From contig RPOS01000015.1 in assembly GCA_003820635.1 (NCBI GenBank), positions 1-64,000 of the forward strand: DNA of 64,000 nucleotides, written 5' to 3'. Positions 48,861 through 57,725 of the stretch are shown one piece after another. Below the pieces are notes generated by a model. It ran no database searches. It was given only the letters and a program-made list of their open reading frames with translations, and was not told where the DNA came from. Origin of the DNA: Verrucomicrobiaceae bacterium. GTDB taxonomy: Bacteria; Verrucomicrobiota; Verrucomicrobiae; Verrucomicrobiales; Akkermansiaceae. A program made the translations under genes and the position numbers. Within the stretch, counting starts at the first letter, position 1. The number at the start of each line of letters is the position of its first letter.

Positions 48861-51791
48861 GTGCGAAATTTCCGACGAATGCTGCCTCCTTTGTCCTCTG
48901 CCGGCAGACTGGTTTTTCTGACAGGTGCCATCTGTGCCCTGATCACCGGCTGCAAGGATCGCGATCCCGACGGCAGCGCCAGCCTGCAAAAGGCTGAAAA
49001 ACACTTTGCCGCCGGTGACTACGGCAGCGCCGAGGTGGAATACAAGAACGCGCTCAGCGCCAACCCGCGGAACATGACCGCGCTGTTGCGGTTGGCGGAT
49101 ATCTGGGAGGCGCGCGGCGGGCCTTTTCAAGCGGCGATTCTTTTCCGCAACGTCAGGAATCTGGATCCGTCCAATGCCAAAGCGCGGCTGGGCATGGCGG
49201 GATTTCATCTCACCATTGGCGATCGGAGCGGCGCCCGCAACGAGGTGCTCGAGGTTTTGAAAACCACGCCCGACGACCGGGATGCGCTGGTGATCCTCGC
49301 CAAGGCGGCGGGCAACGAACAGGAAATCAATGATGTGGAAGCGAGACTGGCTTTCCCGGGGGCGGAAGAGGACGCGCGGATCTGGCTCGCCAAGAGCATC
49401 CTGGCCATGGGCCGCCGCGATGCCGATGCCGCCGGGCAGGCTTTGCAGCGCGCCATCGAGCTCGACGCGAAATCGCCCGCCCCTTACGTTTACAAGGCCA
49501 GATGGCATCTAGCGCGCAATGAGGCCGCCGCAGCGGACGAGTGCCTGCAAACAGCGCTGCGGCTGGCACCGCTGCGCTCGCCGGAAAGACTGGCCTATGC
49601 CTCGTTCCTGCTCTCTGCGGGCAAGCGCGACGAAGCGGTGGCCCTGCTGGAAAGCACCACCAAGGAAGCGCCGGATTTCATCGCCGCATGGCGCCTGCTC
49701 GCCAGGCTGGCGCTCAGCGAGAACGATCACGAAAATGCGCGCAAGCTACTGCAGAAAGTGTCTGCCTGGGATGCGATGGATTTCGAGGCGAGCGTCCTGA
49801 TGGCGATGCTCCACCTCTCGGAAAAGGACGAGGCCGGCCGCGACACGGCGATCGAATTGCTGGAAAAGATCAGAACCATGTATCCGCCGAATGCTCTGGT
49901 GGAGTATTGCCTGGCCCGCGGCCGTCTGGCCTCGGGGGAAGTGGAGCCCGCCATCGAGGCACTCAGCCGCGCGCTGCGGGTGGAGCCGGACATGCGCGAT
50001 GCGGTCATCATGCAAGGCGGCCTCAAGCTCTCGCGGCGCCAATTTGACGAGGTGATTTCCCTGATGGAGCCCTATCTAGGCAACCATCCGGCGGACGTCG
50101 ATGCGCTGCTGATGCTTTCGGAGGCATACCGCATGTCCGGCAGCCCGGCCAAGTCCTGGGCGGTGCTTTCCACTGTCACGGACGCGCCGGAACAGAACCC
50201 GCGCTGGCACATGGAAACGGGCCTCGTGGCAAAGGATCTGCGCAAGTATGACGAGGCCCGCAGCGCCTTTGAAAAGGTGGAAACGCTGGATCCTTCCAAT
50301 CTGAGGGCACCCGCGGAACTGGTGGGGCTCGATTCCTTCGCTGGAAACCATGCCGCAGCCTTGGAGCGCGCGGAGAAACAACTCAAACTCCACCCCGGAA
50401 CGGCTGGCCCGTATTACATGCGGGCCACGGTTCTGGCCAAGCTGAAGCGCCAGGATGAGGCGGCCAATGACCTCAAGCAGGCATTGCAACTCGATCCCAA
50501 ACTGGTTGCCGCGCATTTGATGCTGGCCCAGATGCACTCCTCGGCCGGCCGGACCGAGGAGGCGATTGCCCAATTGGAACAGGCGAAAACGGCCATTCCG
50601 GGCAATATCCCGGTGCTGTGGACGCTGCTCGGCCTGTATGATGCGAGCGGTCGCCCGGCGGACGTCAGGAATTGCTATGAGGAAATCCTCAAACAGGACC
50701 CCCAATACATTCCCGCATTGAACAACCTCGCCGTCATTCTGAGCGAATCCGCGGGCGCGGATCTCGAGCGGGCCTATCAGCTTGCCCAGCAGGCCAGCAC
50801 GCTCAAGCCGGATGTCGCTCTCATCTCCGATACCCTCGGCTGGATTCTTTACAAGAAAGGTGAGTTCAACAGAGCCCATCGCTATCTGGCGGACGCCGCA
50901 GCCAAGACCCAGGGAGAACCGCTGGTCAAATTCCACTACGCCATGTCCTGCCTCGTGATGGGTGAGGAACAGGCGGCCCGCACGGCGCTCAAGCAGGTGC
51001 TTGCCGCCGATGCCGGATTTGCCCGCAGGGCCGAGGCGGAGCAGGCGCTGGCCCGTCTGGACGCCCCGCTTGAGCCGGGAGAGGCAGCCATCCGCGTGCT
51101 TGAGGCGAACATCCAGCAGCAGCCGTTGGACATGGTTTCCCGACTGAAACTGGGTGGCATGCTCGAAACGGCGGGCAAACAGGCCGAGGCGGCCGGCGTT
51201 TACACGGCCGCGCTTGAAACCAATCCGGAGCTCTATCCGGCGATTTCCCGTCTGGCCCACTTGTATGCCGAGCCATTGGATGATCCGGACAAGGCCTACA
51301 AATTCGCCCGGCAGGCGTCGGAGATGGTGCCGGATGACGCGGCCATTGGCGTGATCATGGCGAGCTTGGCCTTCCGCGCCGGCGAGTTCGAGCGCGCGGA
51401 TCTCTTGTTCCAGAGCAACCTTGCCAAAATCAAGGACAACACCGGCCTGATGTCGCAGGCAGCGTGGGCGGCCTACAGCGTGGGCCGGGTGGGCGATGCG
51501 AAAACGCTCATGGAGGCGGTTGTCGCAGGCTCCAAGGATCAGGGCGAGCGCGCGGCCGCGCAGCTTTTCATCGATTTGCAGGACGAGGCCCGCGCGTCCG
51601 GCCTGATCGAGGGGGCATTGGCCAAGAATCCCGAATATGTCCCCGCGCTCATGGCGCGTGCCGATGCTGCCGGGAAAAACGATCCCAAGGCCGCCATGCA
51701 GGGCTATGAGGAGGTGCTGAAGATTTATCCGAAATTCGCCCCGGCCAGCGAGGCCATCGCACGCATCCGCGCGGCGGAATCGCAGCAGTGA
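48861..51791 (+). CDS. PrsT-like TPR lipoprotein (exosortase-associated)
   Basis: This 976-residue protein starts at the GTG at 48861 (or the ATG at 48879). The lipoprotein signal ends at Cys 31 (ICALITGC). The mature chain is an almost unbroken array of TPR units, e.g. LQKAEKHFAAGDYGSAEVEY, NPRNMTALLRLADIWEARG and DPKLVAAHLMLAQMHSSAGR. Size, lipobox and array match PrsT, the TPR lipoprotein that accompanies PEP-CTERM/exosortase systems. The exosortase gene ends 13 bp downstream on the opposite strand. It probably holds substrates or other envelope parts in the periplasm. Confidence 0.82.
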   Translation: MRNFRRMLPPLSSAGRLVFLTGAICALITGCKDRDPDGSASLQKAEKHFAAGDYGSAEVEYKNALSANPRNMTALLRLADIWEARGGPFQAAILFRNVRNLDPSNAKARLGMAGFHLTIGDRSGARNEVLEVLKTTPDDRDALVILAKAAGNEQEINDVEARLAFPGAEEDARIWLAKSILAMGRRDADAAGQALQRAIELDAKSPAPYVYKARWHLARNEAAAADECLQTALRLAPLRSPERLAYASFLLSAGKRDEAVALLESTTKEAPDFIAAWRLLARLALSENDHENARKLLQKVSAWDAMDFEASVLMAMLHLSEKDEAGRDTAIELLEKIRTMYPPNALVEYCLARGRLASGEVEPAIEALSRALRVEPDMRDAVIMQGGLKLSRRQFDEVISLMEPYLGNHPADVDALLMLSEAYRMSGSPAKSWAVLSTVTDAPEQNPRWHMETGLVAKDLRKYDEARSAFEKVETLDPSNLRAPAELVGLDSFAGNHAAALERAEKQLKLHPGTAGPYYMRATVLAKLKRQDEAANDLKQALQLDPKLVAAHLMLAQMHSSAGRTEEAIAQLEQAKTAIPGNIPVLWTLLGLYDASGRPADVRNCYEEILKQDPQYIPALNNLAVILSESAGADLERAYQLAQQASTLKPDVALISDTLGWILYKKGEFNRAHRYLADAAAKTQGEPLVKFHYAMSCLVMGEEQAARTALKQVLAADAGFARRAEAEQALARLDAPLEPGEAAIRVLEANIQQQPLDMVSRLKLGGMLETAGKQAEAAGVYTAALETNPELYPAISRLAHLYAEPLDDPDKAYKFARQASEMVPDDAAIGVIMASLAFRAGEFERADLLFQSNLAKIKDNTGLMSQAAWAAYSVGRVGDAKTLMEAVVAGSKDQGERAAAQLFIDLQDEARASGLIEGALAKNPEYVPALMARADAAGKNDPKAAMQGYEEVLKIYPKFAPASEAIARIRAAESQQ

Positions 51792-51803
51792 ACGATGCCC
51801 GGA

Positions 51804-52739
51804 TCAGTCCTGAGGCGGCACGCCTGGGGTCTCGGCAGTCTTTTCCTCCAATGGCTTGGAGCGGTTGCCGAGCTTGCGGAAGACCAGCAGCAAGGCAAAG
51901 AGCGGCAGCAGGGAGATTGCGAAAAACACCGGCCCGCCACGGTGGTGGATGGCCGAGTGGATCATGTCCGGCCCGTAGTGGGTGCACAGCCAGCCGAGGG
52001 TGACGATCCGGAAGGCGTTGCGCAAAATCCCGAGCGGAATCACCAGCAAGGTGAGCACCGCGCGTTGCCATGGCCGCTCCAGCAAGAGCTGGCCCGCCAC
52101 CAGGCTGGTGATGAACAGCACCAGGGTGGAGCGGATGCCGCTGCACTCGGGAGCCACCATGATGCTGATGTTTGGCAGTTGGAAGGATAGGCCCGTGCGG
52201 AAGTTCGGCACGTCCACGAGCGGAAACAACCACGAGGTGACCTCGGCCGAGGCATGCTGGAGCCACTTTTCAATCAACTCCACCAACTCCGGTGGAATGG
52301 GCGCCATGAACACGAGAAACGCGGCGGGAAACACCAAGCCGGACATCAAGCGACCGCCCAGCGTCCACACCGCCAGCGCCACCCAGCCGGCCACAAAGGC
52401 AAGCGTGCGCAGACTCAATATGCCGACATCGACTCCCTCCACCGCCGTGCCGCTGTGACGGAATGAGAGCACCAACAAGAGCAGGGAGATGGCAGCCAGC
52501 ACGAGCGGCACGCCCGGCGCGCGGGAATGCACGAATTCCAGATCCTGCCGGCGGCAGGAGACCAGGAATGCGCTGACGAAGGGGATCAGCAGGATGTAGG
52601 AGAACAGGTCGTCATTCAGGGCGTAGCGGACCAATGCGGCCAGAGTGGTTGCAAAGGCCGCGATCAGCAGGATCGAGCCGATGCCAAACCGCTTCAAGTG
52701 GCGGTGGAATGTTTCCGGAATGGGCGGATGATGGGACAT
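51804..52739 (-). CDS. Exosortase
   Basis: This 311-residue protein has about eight membrane helices. Exosortases are membrane transpeptidases that cut C-terminal sorting signals such as PEP-CTERM. The catalytic triad is readable: Cys 199 in VAPECSGIRS, Arg 244 in RNAFRI and a His near 265 in MIHSAIHHRGG. The family-specific loop SFQLPNISIMVAPEC fits. Which subgroup (XrtA, XrtB and so on) is unclear. It lies between the PrsT-like TPR gene and a FemAB-like gene. I see no target protein with a sorting signal in the window. Confidence 0.88.
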   Translation of the reverse strand: MSHHPPIPETFHRHLKRFGIGSILLIAAFATTLAALVRYALNDDLFSYILLIPFVSAFLVSCRRQDLEFVHSRAPGVPLVLAAISLLLLVLSFRHSGTAVEGVDVGILSLRTLAFVAGWVALAVWTLGGRLMSGLVFPAAFLVFMAPIPPELVELIEKWLQHASAEVTSWLFPLVDVPNFRTGLSFQLPNISIMVAPECSGIRSTLVLFITSLVAGQLLLERPWQRAVLTLLVIPLGILRNAFRIVTLGWLCTHYGPDMIHSAIHHRGGPVFFAISLLPLFALLLVFRKLGNRSKPLEEKTAETPGVPPQD

Positions 52740-52760
52740 CAGGGCAGCGGGATGGGGAAT

Positions 52761-53852
52761 TCAAGCCATGTGCGGATAGACCAGTGAGCCGATGAGGCGC
52801 GAAACCGGCAACGGGATACGGCGGAAAACCGCATGATGCCAGCCCTGTTGCGGGTTTTGTCCAGCCACGAATTTTCCCTCGCCGGGTGAGTAGCGATGGT
52901 AGATGAACTCGTTTTCGGTGGTGCCCCACGCCAGTTTGAAGCGCCGCAGGCCGGGATTGTCCGTCTCGCTGCGGCCCATGTGGAGATCCCGCATGCCATC
53001 CGCCGCCATCCGCCGGATCGCCTCCCACATCAGCAGGTTGTTGGCGCGCAGATGCTGGGACGCGAGGTCCGAGGCACCGAACTTGAAGATGGCACGGGAG
53101 CCGAAGTGCATGAAAACCGCCGCTGCGACCGCCTTGCCCCGGTGGGATGCCAGAAAAACCGTGGCGAGACCGGGTTCCATCAGGTGGCGGCGGATGTTGG
53201 AGAAAAACGCGTACGGCTGCGGCGGGGCTCCGTGGCGCTTGCGGGTGAGGCAATGCAGGCGGAAGAATTGTTTCATGGCCGTTTCATCCCTGCCGGTGGA
53301 GATGACCACCCCGGAATCGCGGGCTTTGTGGACGGACCGTCTCGCCGCCCCGTCCACGCCCGCCCACAGGAAATCCTCGTCCTTGGCCAACTCCAGTTGG
53401 TGGGTGAGATAGCGCACGCCGGCCGGAGCGACCTCGGGAATCCCGCCGCGGCCGCGGAACTCGACGTAGCGCCACGCGCGCTCCCCGGCATGCTGCACGG
53501 CGGCTTCCACCAGCGGGCGCGCATCGCATCCTGGCGCACTGAGCGGATCGCAGCCATCGGTGAACGGCAGCGAGACGCCGCGCCGGCCCGTCCACCTGCT
53601 GGAAACTTCCATCACCGGCAGCATGCCGCCGAATCCGCCAGCCCGGGCGGTGACGAAGTAACACGGCGAATAGCCGTAGCTCTCGTGCAGCACGCGCGCC
53701 CATCCGGCGCTGTGAAAGCATGTGGCCTCCGGGAAGGCGGAAATCCTGCGGTCCCATGCCGGATCCTCCAGCGGATTGACCGTCGCAACTCCGGCCGCCT
53801 CAAGGCCGGGACTTGCGGAATCTCGGGCGGAGTTTGTTTTTCCGGTGATCAA
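52761..53852 (-). CDS. FemAB-like acyltransferase, exosortase-locus type
   Basis: About 363 residues from the TTG at 53852 (LITGKTNSARD), the only reasonable start after the REP-like element upstream. It has two GNAT-like halves: FHSAGWARVLHESYGYSPCY in the first, and AAVFMHFGSRAIFKFGAS with HLRANNLLMWEAIRRMA in the second. A close parallel is the FemAB-related protein that accompanies PEP-CTERM/XrtA systems, which supports the exosortase context. Such proteins transfer an amino acid or acyl group to a cell-wall or polymer precursor. The exact substrate is unknown. Confidence 0.78.
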   Translation of the reverse strand: MITGKTNSARDSASPGLEAAGVATVNPLEDPAWDRRISAFPEATCFHSAGWARVLHESYGYSPCYFVTARAGGFGGMLPVMEVSSRWTGRRGVSLPFTDGCDPLSAPGCDARPLVEAAVQHAGERAWRYVEFRGRGGIPEVAPAGVRYLTHQLELAKDEDFLWAGVDGAARRSVHKARDSGVVISTGRDETAMKQFFRLHCLTRKRHGAPPQPYAFFSNIRRHLMEPGLATVFLASHRGKAVAAAVFMHFGSRAIFKFGASDLASQHLRANNLLMWEAIRRMAADGMRDLHMGRSETDNPGLRRFKLAWGTTENEFIYHRYSPGEGKFVAGQNPQQGWHHAVFRRIPLPVSRLIGSLVYPHMA

Positions 53853-53896
53853 CGGGTGACAGTGCCTTGCGCGGGTGGAGTGGGAAAAAGAAGGAA

Positions 53897-53950
53897 GCGC
53901 GGACCTCACTCCGCCCTGCGCCGGAAAATCAGGCGGACTGAAGTCCGCGC
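53897..53950. repeat. REP-like palindromic element
   Basis: Outer arms GCGCGGAC (53897-53904) and GTCCGCGC (53943-53950) enclose inner arms TCCGCC / GGCGGA and a short loop, so it folds into a long cruciform. It lies between the FemAB-like and pilin genes. A compact version with the same arms is embedded in uvrA at 40616-40635. Confidence 0.75.
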
Positions 53951-53963
53951 TCCGTGGCACGCG

Positions 53964-54557
53964 TCAGAAATTCCGAATGTCGTCGCGGTTTTCGGCATGG
54001 TTCGGAGTATCAGGCCTGCTTTTGCCATCCTTACCCATGGACCACAGGTCAAAATCCGGATTCTGGGCGTTGTTTCCCGTCCGGTAGCGATAGTTGGCGC
54101 CCCATGGATCGATGATCTTGAGGTTTGCCGGCGGGACAGTGGCGGTGCTTGGGTTCACCCATCCCTGTTTGCTGTTTCTCGGGTCCAGTTCCGTAAGATA
54201 GATCTTGGTGGCCTTGGTTCCCCAATTGGCGGGTGGGGTGTTTGGATTTGTGTAATCGAAGCCCTCTTTGAATAATGCTTGGTAGAGCACCTGGCTGGCA
54301 TCCCCGCTTGCGGCGGTGGCGGCGGTGCCACCGAAGGCGGTGGTTGTTCCCGGATAAGCACCCATATCGATCTTGTATTCCTCGATGGCCTTGGAGAGCA
54401 GGGCGATCTGGACCTTGGCTTTCTCGCGGGCTTGTTTTTCGCTCACGTAACCCATGCCGCCGATCACGAGCCCGGCGAGGATGACGATGATGGTGATGAC
54501 CGCCATCAACTCAATGAGAGTGAAGGCGGCGGGATGGCGGCGGGATGGAATTGTCAT
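53964..54557 (-). CDS. Type II secretion/type IV pilus pseudopilin (GspG-like)
   Basis: This 197-residue protein from the ATG at 54557 has a class III prepilin leader and hydrophobic helix: RRHPAAFTLIELMAVITIIV, with Phe (+1) and Glu (+5) as in all type IV pilins; the cleavage is after Ala rather than the usual Gly. A coiled segment follows (KQAREKAKVQIALLSKAIEE) and a C-terminal region resembling GspG (DPWGANYRYRTG ... DFDLWSMGKDG). A prepilin peptidase must be encoded elsewhere. It is last in the gspE-gspE-gspF-pilin run. Confidence 0.85.
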   Translation of the reverse strand: MTIPSRRHPAAFTLIELMAVITIIVILAGLVIGGMGYVSEKQAREKAKVQIALLSKAIEEYKIDMGAYPGTTTAFGGTAATAASGDASQVLYQALFKEGFDYTNPNTPPANWGTKATKIYLTELDPRNSKQGWVNPSTATVPPANLKIIDPWGANYRYRTGNNAQNPDFDLWSMGKDGKSRPDTPNHAENRDDIRNF

Positions 54558-54577
54558 GGTGATAGGTCTCAAGAAAC

Positions 54578-54603
54578 CACGGATTATGCGGATTTCACGG
54601 ATT
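54578..54603. repeat. CGGATT-word repeat between pilin and gspF
   Basis: The tract CACGGATTATGCGGATTTCA then CGGATT holds three copies of the CGGATT core. A related string (ACGGATTACACGGATT) lies at 12687-12702 in the leader of the beta-barrel gene. A short CCGGGC/GCCCGG stem follows at 54617-54633. Confidence 0.5.
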
Positions 54604-54644
54604 AAACGAGAAGGCGCCGGGCGGGATGCCCGGGCCACAGCTCC

Positions 54645-55928
54645 TCACTGGTTGCCCATGGTGGAGATCATCTTGATGAGCGGCAGGAACAGCGCGAATA
54701 CCACCGAGCCGACGATGAGGGCGAGGAAAACGATCATGATCGGTTCCAGGATCGAGGTCAGCGCGGTGACGGCGTTGTCCACCTCGTCGTCATAGACATC
54801 GGCCACCTTGAGGAGCATTTCCGGCAGTTGGCCGGTTTCCTCGCCGACGTCCACCATGGAAATGACCATGTTCGGGAAGACTCCGGAGGCCTGCAGCGGG
54901 GTGACGATGGTTTCACCTTCCTTGACGGCCTCGTGGACCTTGTCGATTGCATGGGAGATGACCACGTTGCCGGCGGTATCGCGGGTGATGTTGAGGGCCT
55001 GGAGGATGGGCACACCGGATGTGACGAGCGTGCCGAGGGTGCGCGAGAAGCGCGAGACGGCGCTCTTGCGCTGGATGTCTCCGAGCACGGGCATTTTGAG
55101 CTTCATCGTGTCGATGGTGGTGCGGCCGCCCTTGGTGCGTCCCCACAGGTTGAATAGGAAGACGCCGATGCCGACGAGGATGAAGACGAAGACAATGTTC
55201 GGCACGAACAGCGGCCGGGCGAGGAAGAACTCGGAGGTGCCGAAGACGATCTTGGAAATCAGCGGCAGGTCCTGATCGGTGTTGGCGAACATTTCCTTGA
55301 ACTTCGGCACGATGAAAATCATCAGGAAGACGAGGATGGCCACGGCGATGAACATGACGATCACCGGATAGACCATGGCGGAAACGATCTTGTTTTTGAG
55401 CTTCTGGGCCTTTTCCTGATACTCGGCGAGACGGTTGAGGACGATTTCAAGCACACCGCCGAGTTCGCCGGCCTTGACCATGTTGACGTAGAGCTTGTTG
55501 AAGATCTTGGGGTGCTGGGCGAGCGACTCGGAGAAGGTGGAGCCGCCCTGAACGTTTTCCGCGAGGGCGGCGACGGTGGCGCGCAGCACGGGGTTGGGCT
55601 CCTGTTTCTCAAGCACGGTGAGGCTGCGCAGCAGCGGCAGGCCGGAATCAATGAGGGTGGCGAGCTGGCGGGTGAAGATCATCAGGTTCTTGGGCTTCAC
55701 GCGGCCGCCGAGATTGGACTTGGATGCCTTCGGCTTGGCCTTGGCATTGCGCTTGGTTGGCGCGACGGTCTTGTGGCCCTTCTTGGCCTTGCCTTCTTCC
55801 TGGATCTGGGTGGGGTAGAGGCCTTGGGTGCGGAGCTGCTGGATGGCCTCCGCTTCGCTGTTGGCGGAGACGAAGCCGTCGGTTTGTTCGCCTTTGGCAT
55901 CTAGCGCGGAATAATGGAAGTTGGGCAT
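54645..55928 (-). CDS. gspF: Type II secretion/type IV pilus inner-membrane platform protein (GspF/PilC)
   Basis: This 427-residue protein has the family signature at FHYSALDAKGEQTDGFV. Two cytoplasmic T2SSF domains (IFTRQLATLIDSGLPLLRSL and RFSRTLGTLVTSGVPILQAL) each precede membrane helices, with three helices in total. A Lys-rich linker (residues 45-75) is unusual for GspF. It forms the membrane platform below the pseudopilus and contacts the GspE ATPase encoded 70 bp upstream. The family match is secure; choosing GspF or PilC depends on the missing outer-membrane part. Confidence 0.9.
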   Translation of the reverse strand: MPNFHYSALDAKGEQTDGFVSANSEAEAIQQLRTQGLYPTQIQEEGKAKKGHKTVAPTKRNAKAKPKASKSNLGGRVKPKNLMIFTRQLATLIDSGLPLLRSLTVLEKQEPNPVLRATVAALAENVQGGSTFSESLAQHPKIFNKLYVNMVKAGELGGVLEIVLNRLAEYQEKAQKLKNKIVSAMVYPVIVMFIAVAILVFLMIFIVPKFKEMFANTDQDLPLISKIVFGTSEFFLARPLFVPNIVFVFILVGIGVFLFNLWGRTKGGRTTIDTMKLKMPVLGDIQRKSAVSRFSRTLGTLVTSGVPILQALNITRDTAGNVVISHAIDKVHEAVKEGETIVTPLQASGVFPNMVISMVDVGEETGQLPEMLLKVADVYDDEVDNAVTALTSILEPIMIVFLALIVGSVVFALFLPLIKMISTMGNQ

Positions 55929-55998
55929 GGGATCAGTGGGGTAGGGGCTTTGGATTTAGTGAGTTTTTCTTCAGGGAGCAAACCGGAAAACGCCGGGA

Positions 55999-57669
55999 TC
56001 AGGTGTATTTGAGAACTTCTTCAATGGTTGTATTGCCAAGGTAAATATTCCGTAGGCCATCTTCACGCAAGGTGTTCATGCCCAGTTCGACGGCCTTTTG
56101 CTTGATGACCACGGTGGGGGCGCGGCCGGTGATGAGCTCGCGGATGGGATCGGTGATGTTGAGCAGTTCGTAGAGACCGCGGCGGCCGCGGTAGCCGGTC
56201 TGGCCGCAGGAGTCACAACCGGCACCGGTGGAGAATTGTTTGTCGCCCAGTTCGTGGGCGGAGATGCCGAGCTGGCTGAGGATGGCCTCGTTGGGCTCGT
56301 AGGGGGACTTGCAGTCCTTGCAGATGGTGCGGACGAGGCGCTGGGCCAGCACGCCTTCCAGCGAGGCGGCGACGAGGAACGGCTCGCAGCCCATGTCGAT
56401 GAGACGGGTGACGGCACCGGCGGAGTCGTTGGTGTGGAGGGTGGAAAGCACCAAGTGGCCGGTCAGCGCGGCCTGAATGCCGATGGTGGCGGTTTCCTTG
56501 TCACGCATTTCCCCGATCATGATGCGGTCCGGGTCCTGGCGCAGGAAGGCGCGCAGGACGCGCGGGAAATCGAGACCGATGGCCTCGTTGATCGGGATCT
56601 GGATGATGCCGTCGATGTCGTATTCGACCGGATCCTCGGCGGTGAGGAGTTTCGAGTCGATGGTGTTGATGCGGCGCAGGGCGGCGTAGAGGGTGGTGGT
56701 TTTGCCCGCGCCGGTGGGGCCGGTGACGATGAAGATGCCGTTGGGCTTCTCGATGGTCTCGCCGATGTAGTCGAAGATGTGATCGGGCAGGCCGAGGTTT
56801 TCGAGTGAGAGGTTCACCGACGAGCGGTCCAGCACGCGCAGCACGATGGACTCGCCGTGGTGGGTGGGCAGCGAGGAAACGCGCATGTCCACCTGCTTGT
56901 CGCCCACCTGCTTGACGATCCGGCCGTCCTGCGGGATGCGCCGCTCGGCGATGTTCATGTTGGCCATCACCTTGACGCGCGAGAGGATGGGCAGCGCCAG
57001 ATGCACGGGCGGCGGGGCCATTTCGTAAAGCGCGCCATCGACGCGGTAGCGGATCTTGAAGTCCTTCTCAAACGGCTCGAAGTGGATGTCCGAGGCCTTT
57101 TCCTTGATCGCCTGATAGAGCACCAGATCCACATAGCGGATGATCGGCGCGGAGTTGGCCTCGCTTTCGAGGTCCTGCGCGCTCTGGGAATCGCCACCGA
57201 GTTCGAATGAGGCGAGGATGTCCTCCATCGCCTTTCCCTCGCCACCATAGCAGTCATTGATTTTGGCCTCGACGAGGTAATCCGGCGCGACGACGACGTG
57301 GATTTCACGGCCAAGCGCGAAGCGCAGGTCCTCGACGGTTTGCGGGTTGAGCGGGTCCACCAGTGCCACGGAGAGGCCGGTTTCATCGAACTGGATGGGC
57401 AGCGCGCCATGCAGGCGGGCGGTGCCGGCGGGGACCAGTGCGAGCAGGGCCTCGGGCGGTGTCCAGTTGCGGATGTCCACCATCTGGGTGCCGAGCTCGG
57501 TGGCGACCAGCGGCCAGATGTCATCGCGGTGCTGGATGACTTGGAAGTCGGCGAGGATCTCGGCGATTTCCTTGCCGCTCTGGTTGACCTCCGCGAGGAT
57601 GTCCTGGGCGAGGCCTTGGTCGATGAGGCCGTGCGATTCGAGGAGTTCGATGATCTGGTGGTTGTCCAT
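55999..57669 (-). CDS. GspE/PilB-type assembly ATPase, copy 1
   Basis: This 556-residue protein starts at the ATG at 57669. An N-terminal MshEN-like domain (HQIIELLESHGLIDQGLAQD) precedes the ATPase core: Walker A GPTGAGKTTTLY, Asp box DIHFEPFEKD, Walker B-region RIMIGEMRDKETA, and His box LVLSTLHTND. Four Cys (CKDC...CDSC) form the zinc loop of GspE/PilB. It powers pilus or pseudopilus assembly. A second, different GspE-like ATPase lies directly upstream, 56 bp away. Confidence 0.93.
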   Translation of the reverse strand: MDNHQIIELLESHGLIDQGLAQDILAEVNQSGKEIAEILADFQVIQHRDDIWPLVATELGTQMVDIRNWTPPEALLALVPAGTARLHGALPIQFDETGLSVALVDPLNPQTVEDLRFALGREIHVVVAPDYLVEAKINDCYGGEGKAMEDILASFELGGDSQSAQDLESEANSAPIIRYVDLVLYQAIKEKASDIHFEPFEKDFKIRYRVDGALYEMAPPPVHLALPILSRVKVMANMNIAERRIPQDGRIVKQVGDKQVDMRVSSLPTHHGESIVLRVLDRSSVNLSLENLGLPDHIFDYIGETIEKPNGIFIVTGPTGAGKTTTLYAALRRINTIDSKLLTAEDPVEYDIDGIIQIPINEAIGLDFPRVLRAFLRQDPDRIMIGEMRDKETATIGIQAALTGHLVLSTLHTNDSAGAVTRLIDMGCEPFLVAASLEGVLAQRLVRTICKDCKSPYEPNEAILSQLGISAHELGDKQFSTGAGCDSCGQTGYRGRRGLYELLNITDPIRELITGRAPTVVIKQKAVELGMNTLREDGLRNIYLGNTTIEEVLKYT

Positions 57670-57725
57670 GGAGCTGGAACTGTGGAAACGGGGAAGTTTG
57701 GAAAGTTGCGGGTGAAAAAGTGGCG

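Noticed and set aside
48546..49508. Minus-strand frame opposite the start of the TPR lipoprotein
   Set aside because: There are no family features, and the plus strand has an obvious lipobox and TPR units.
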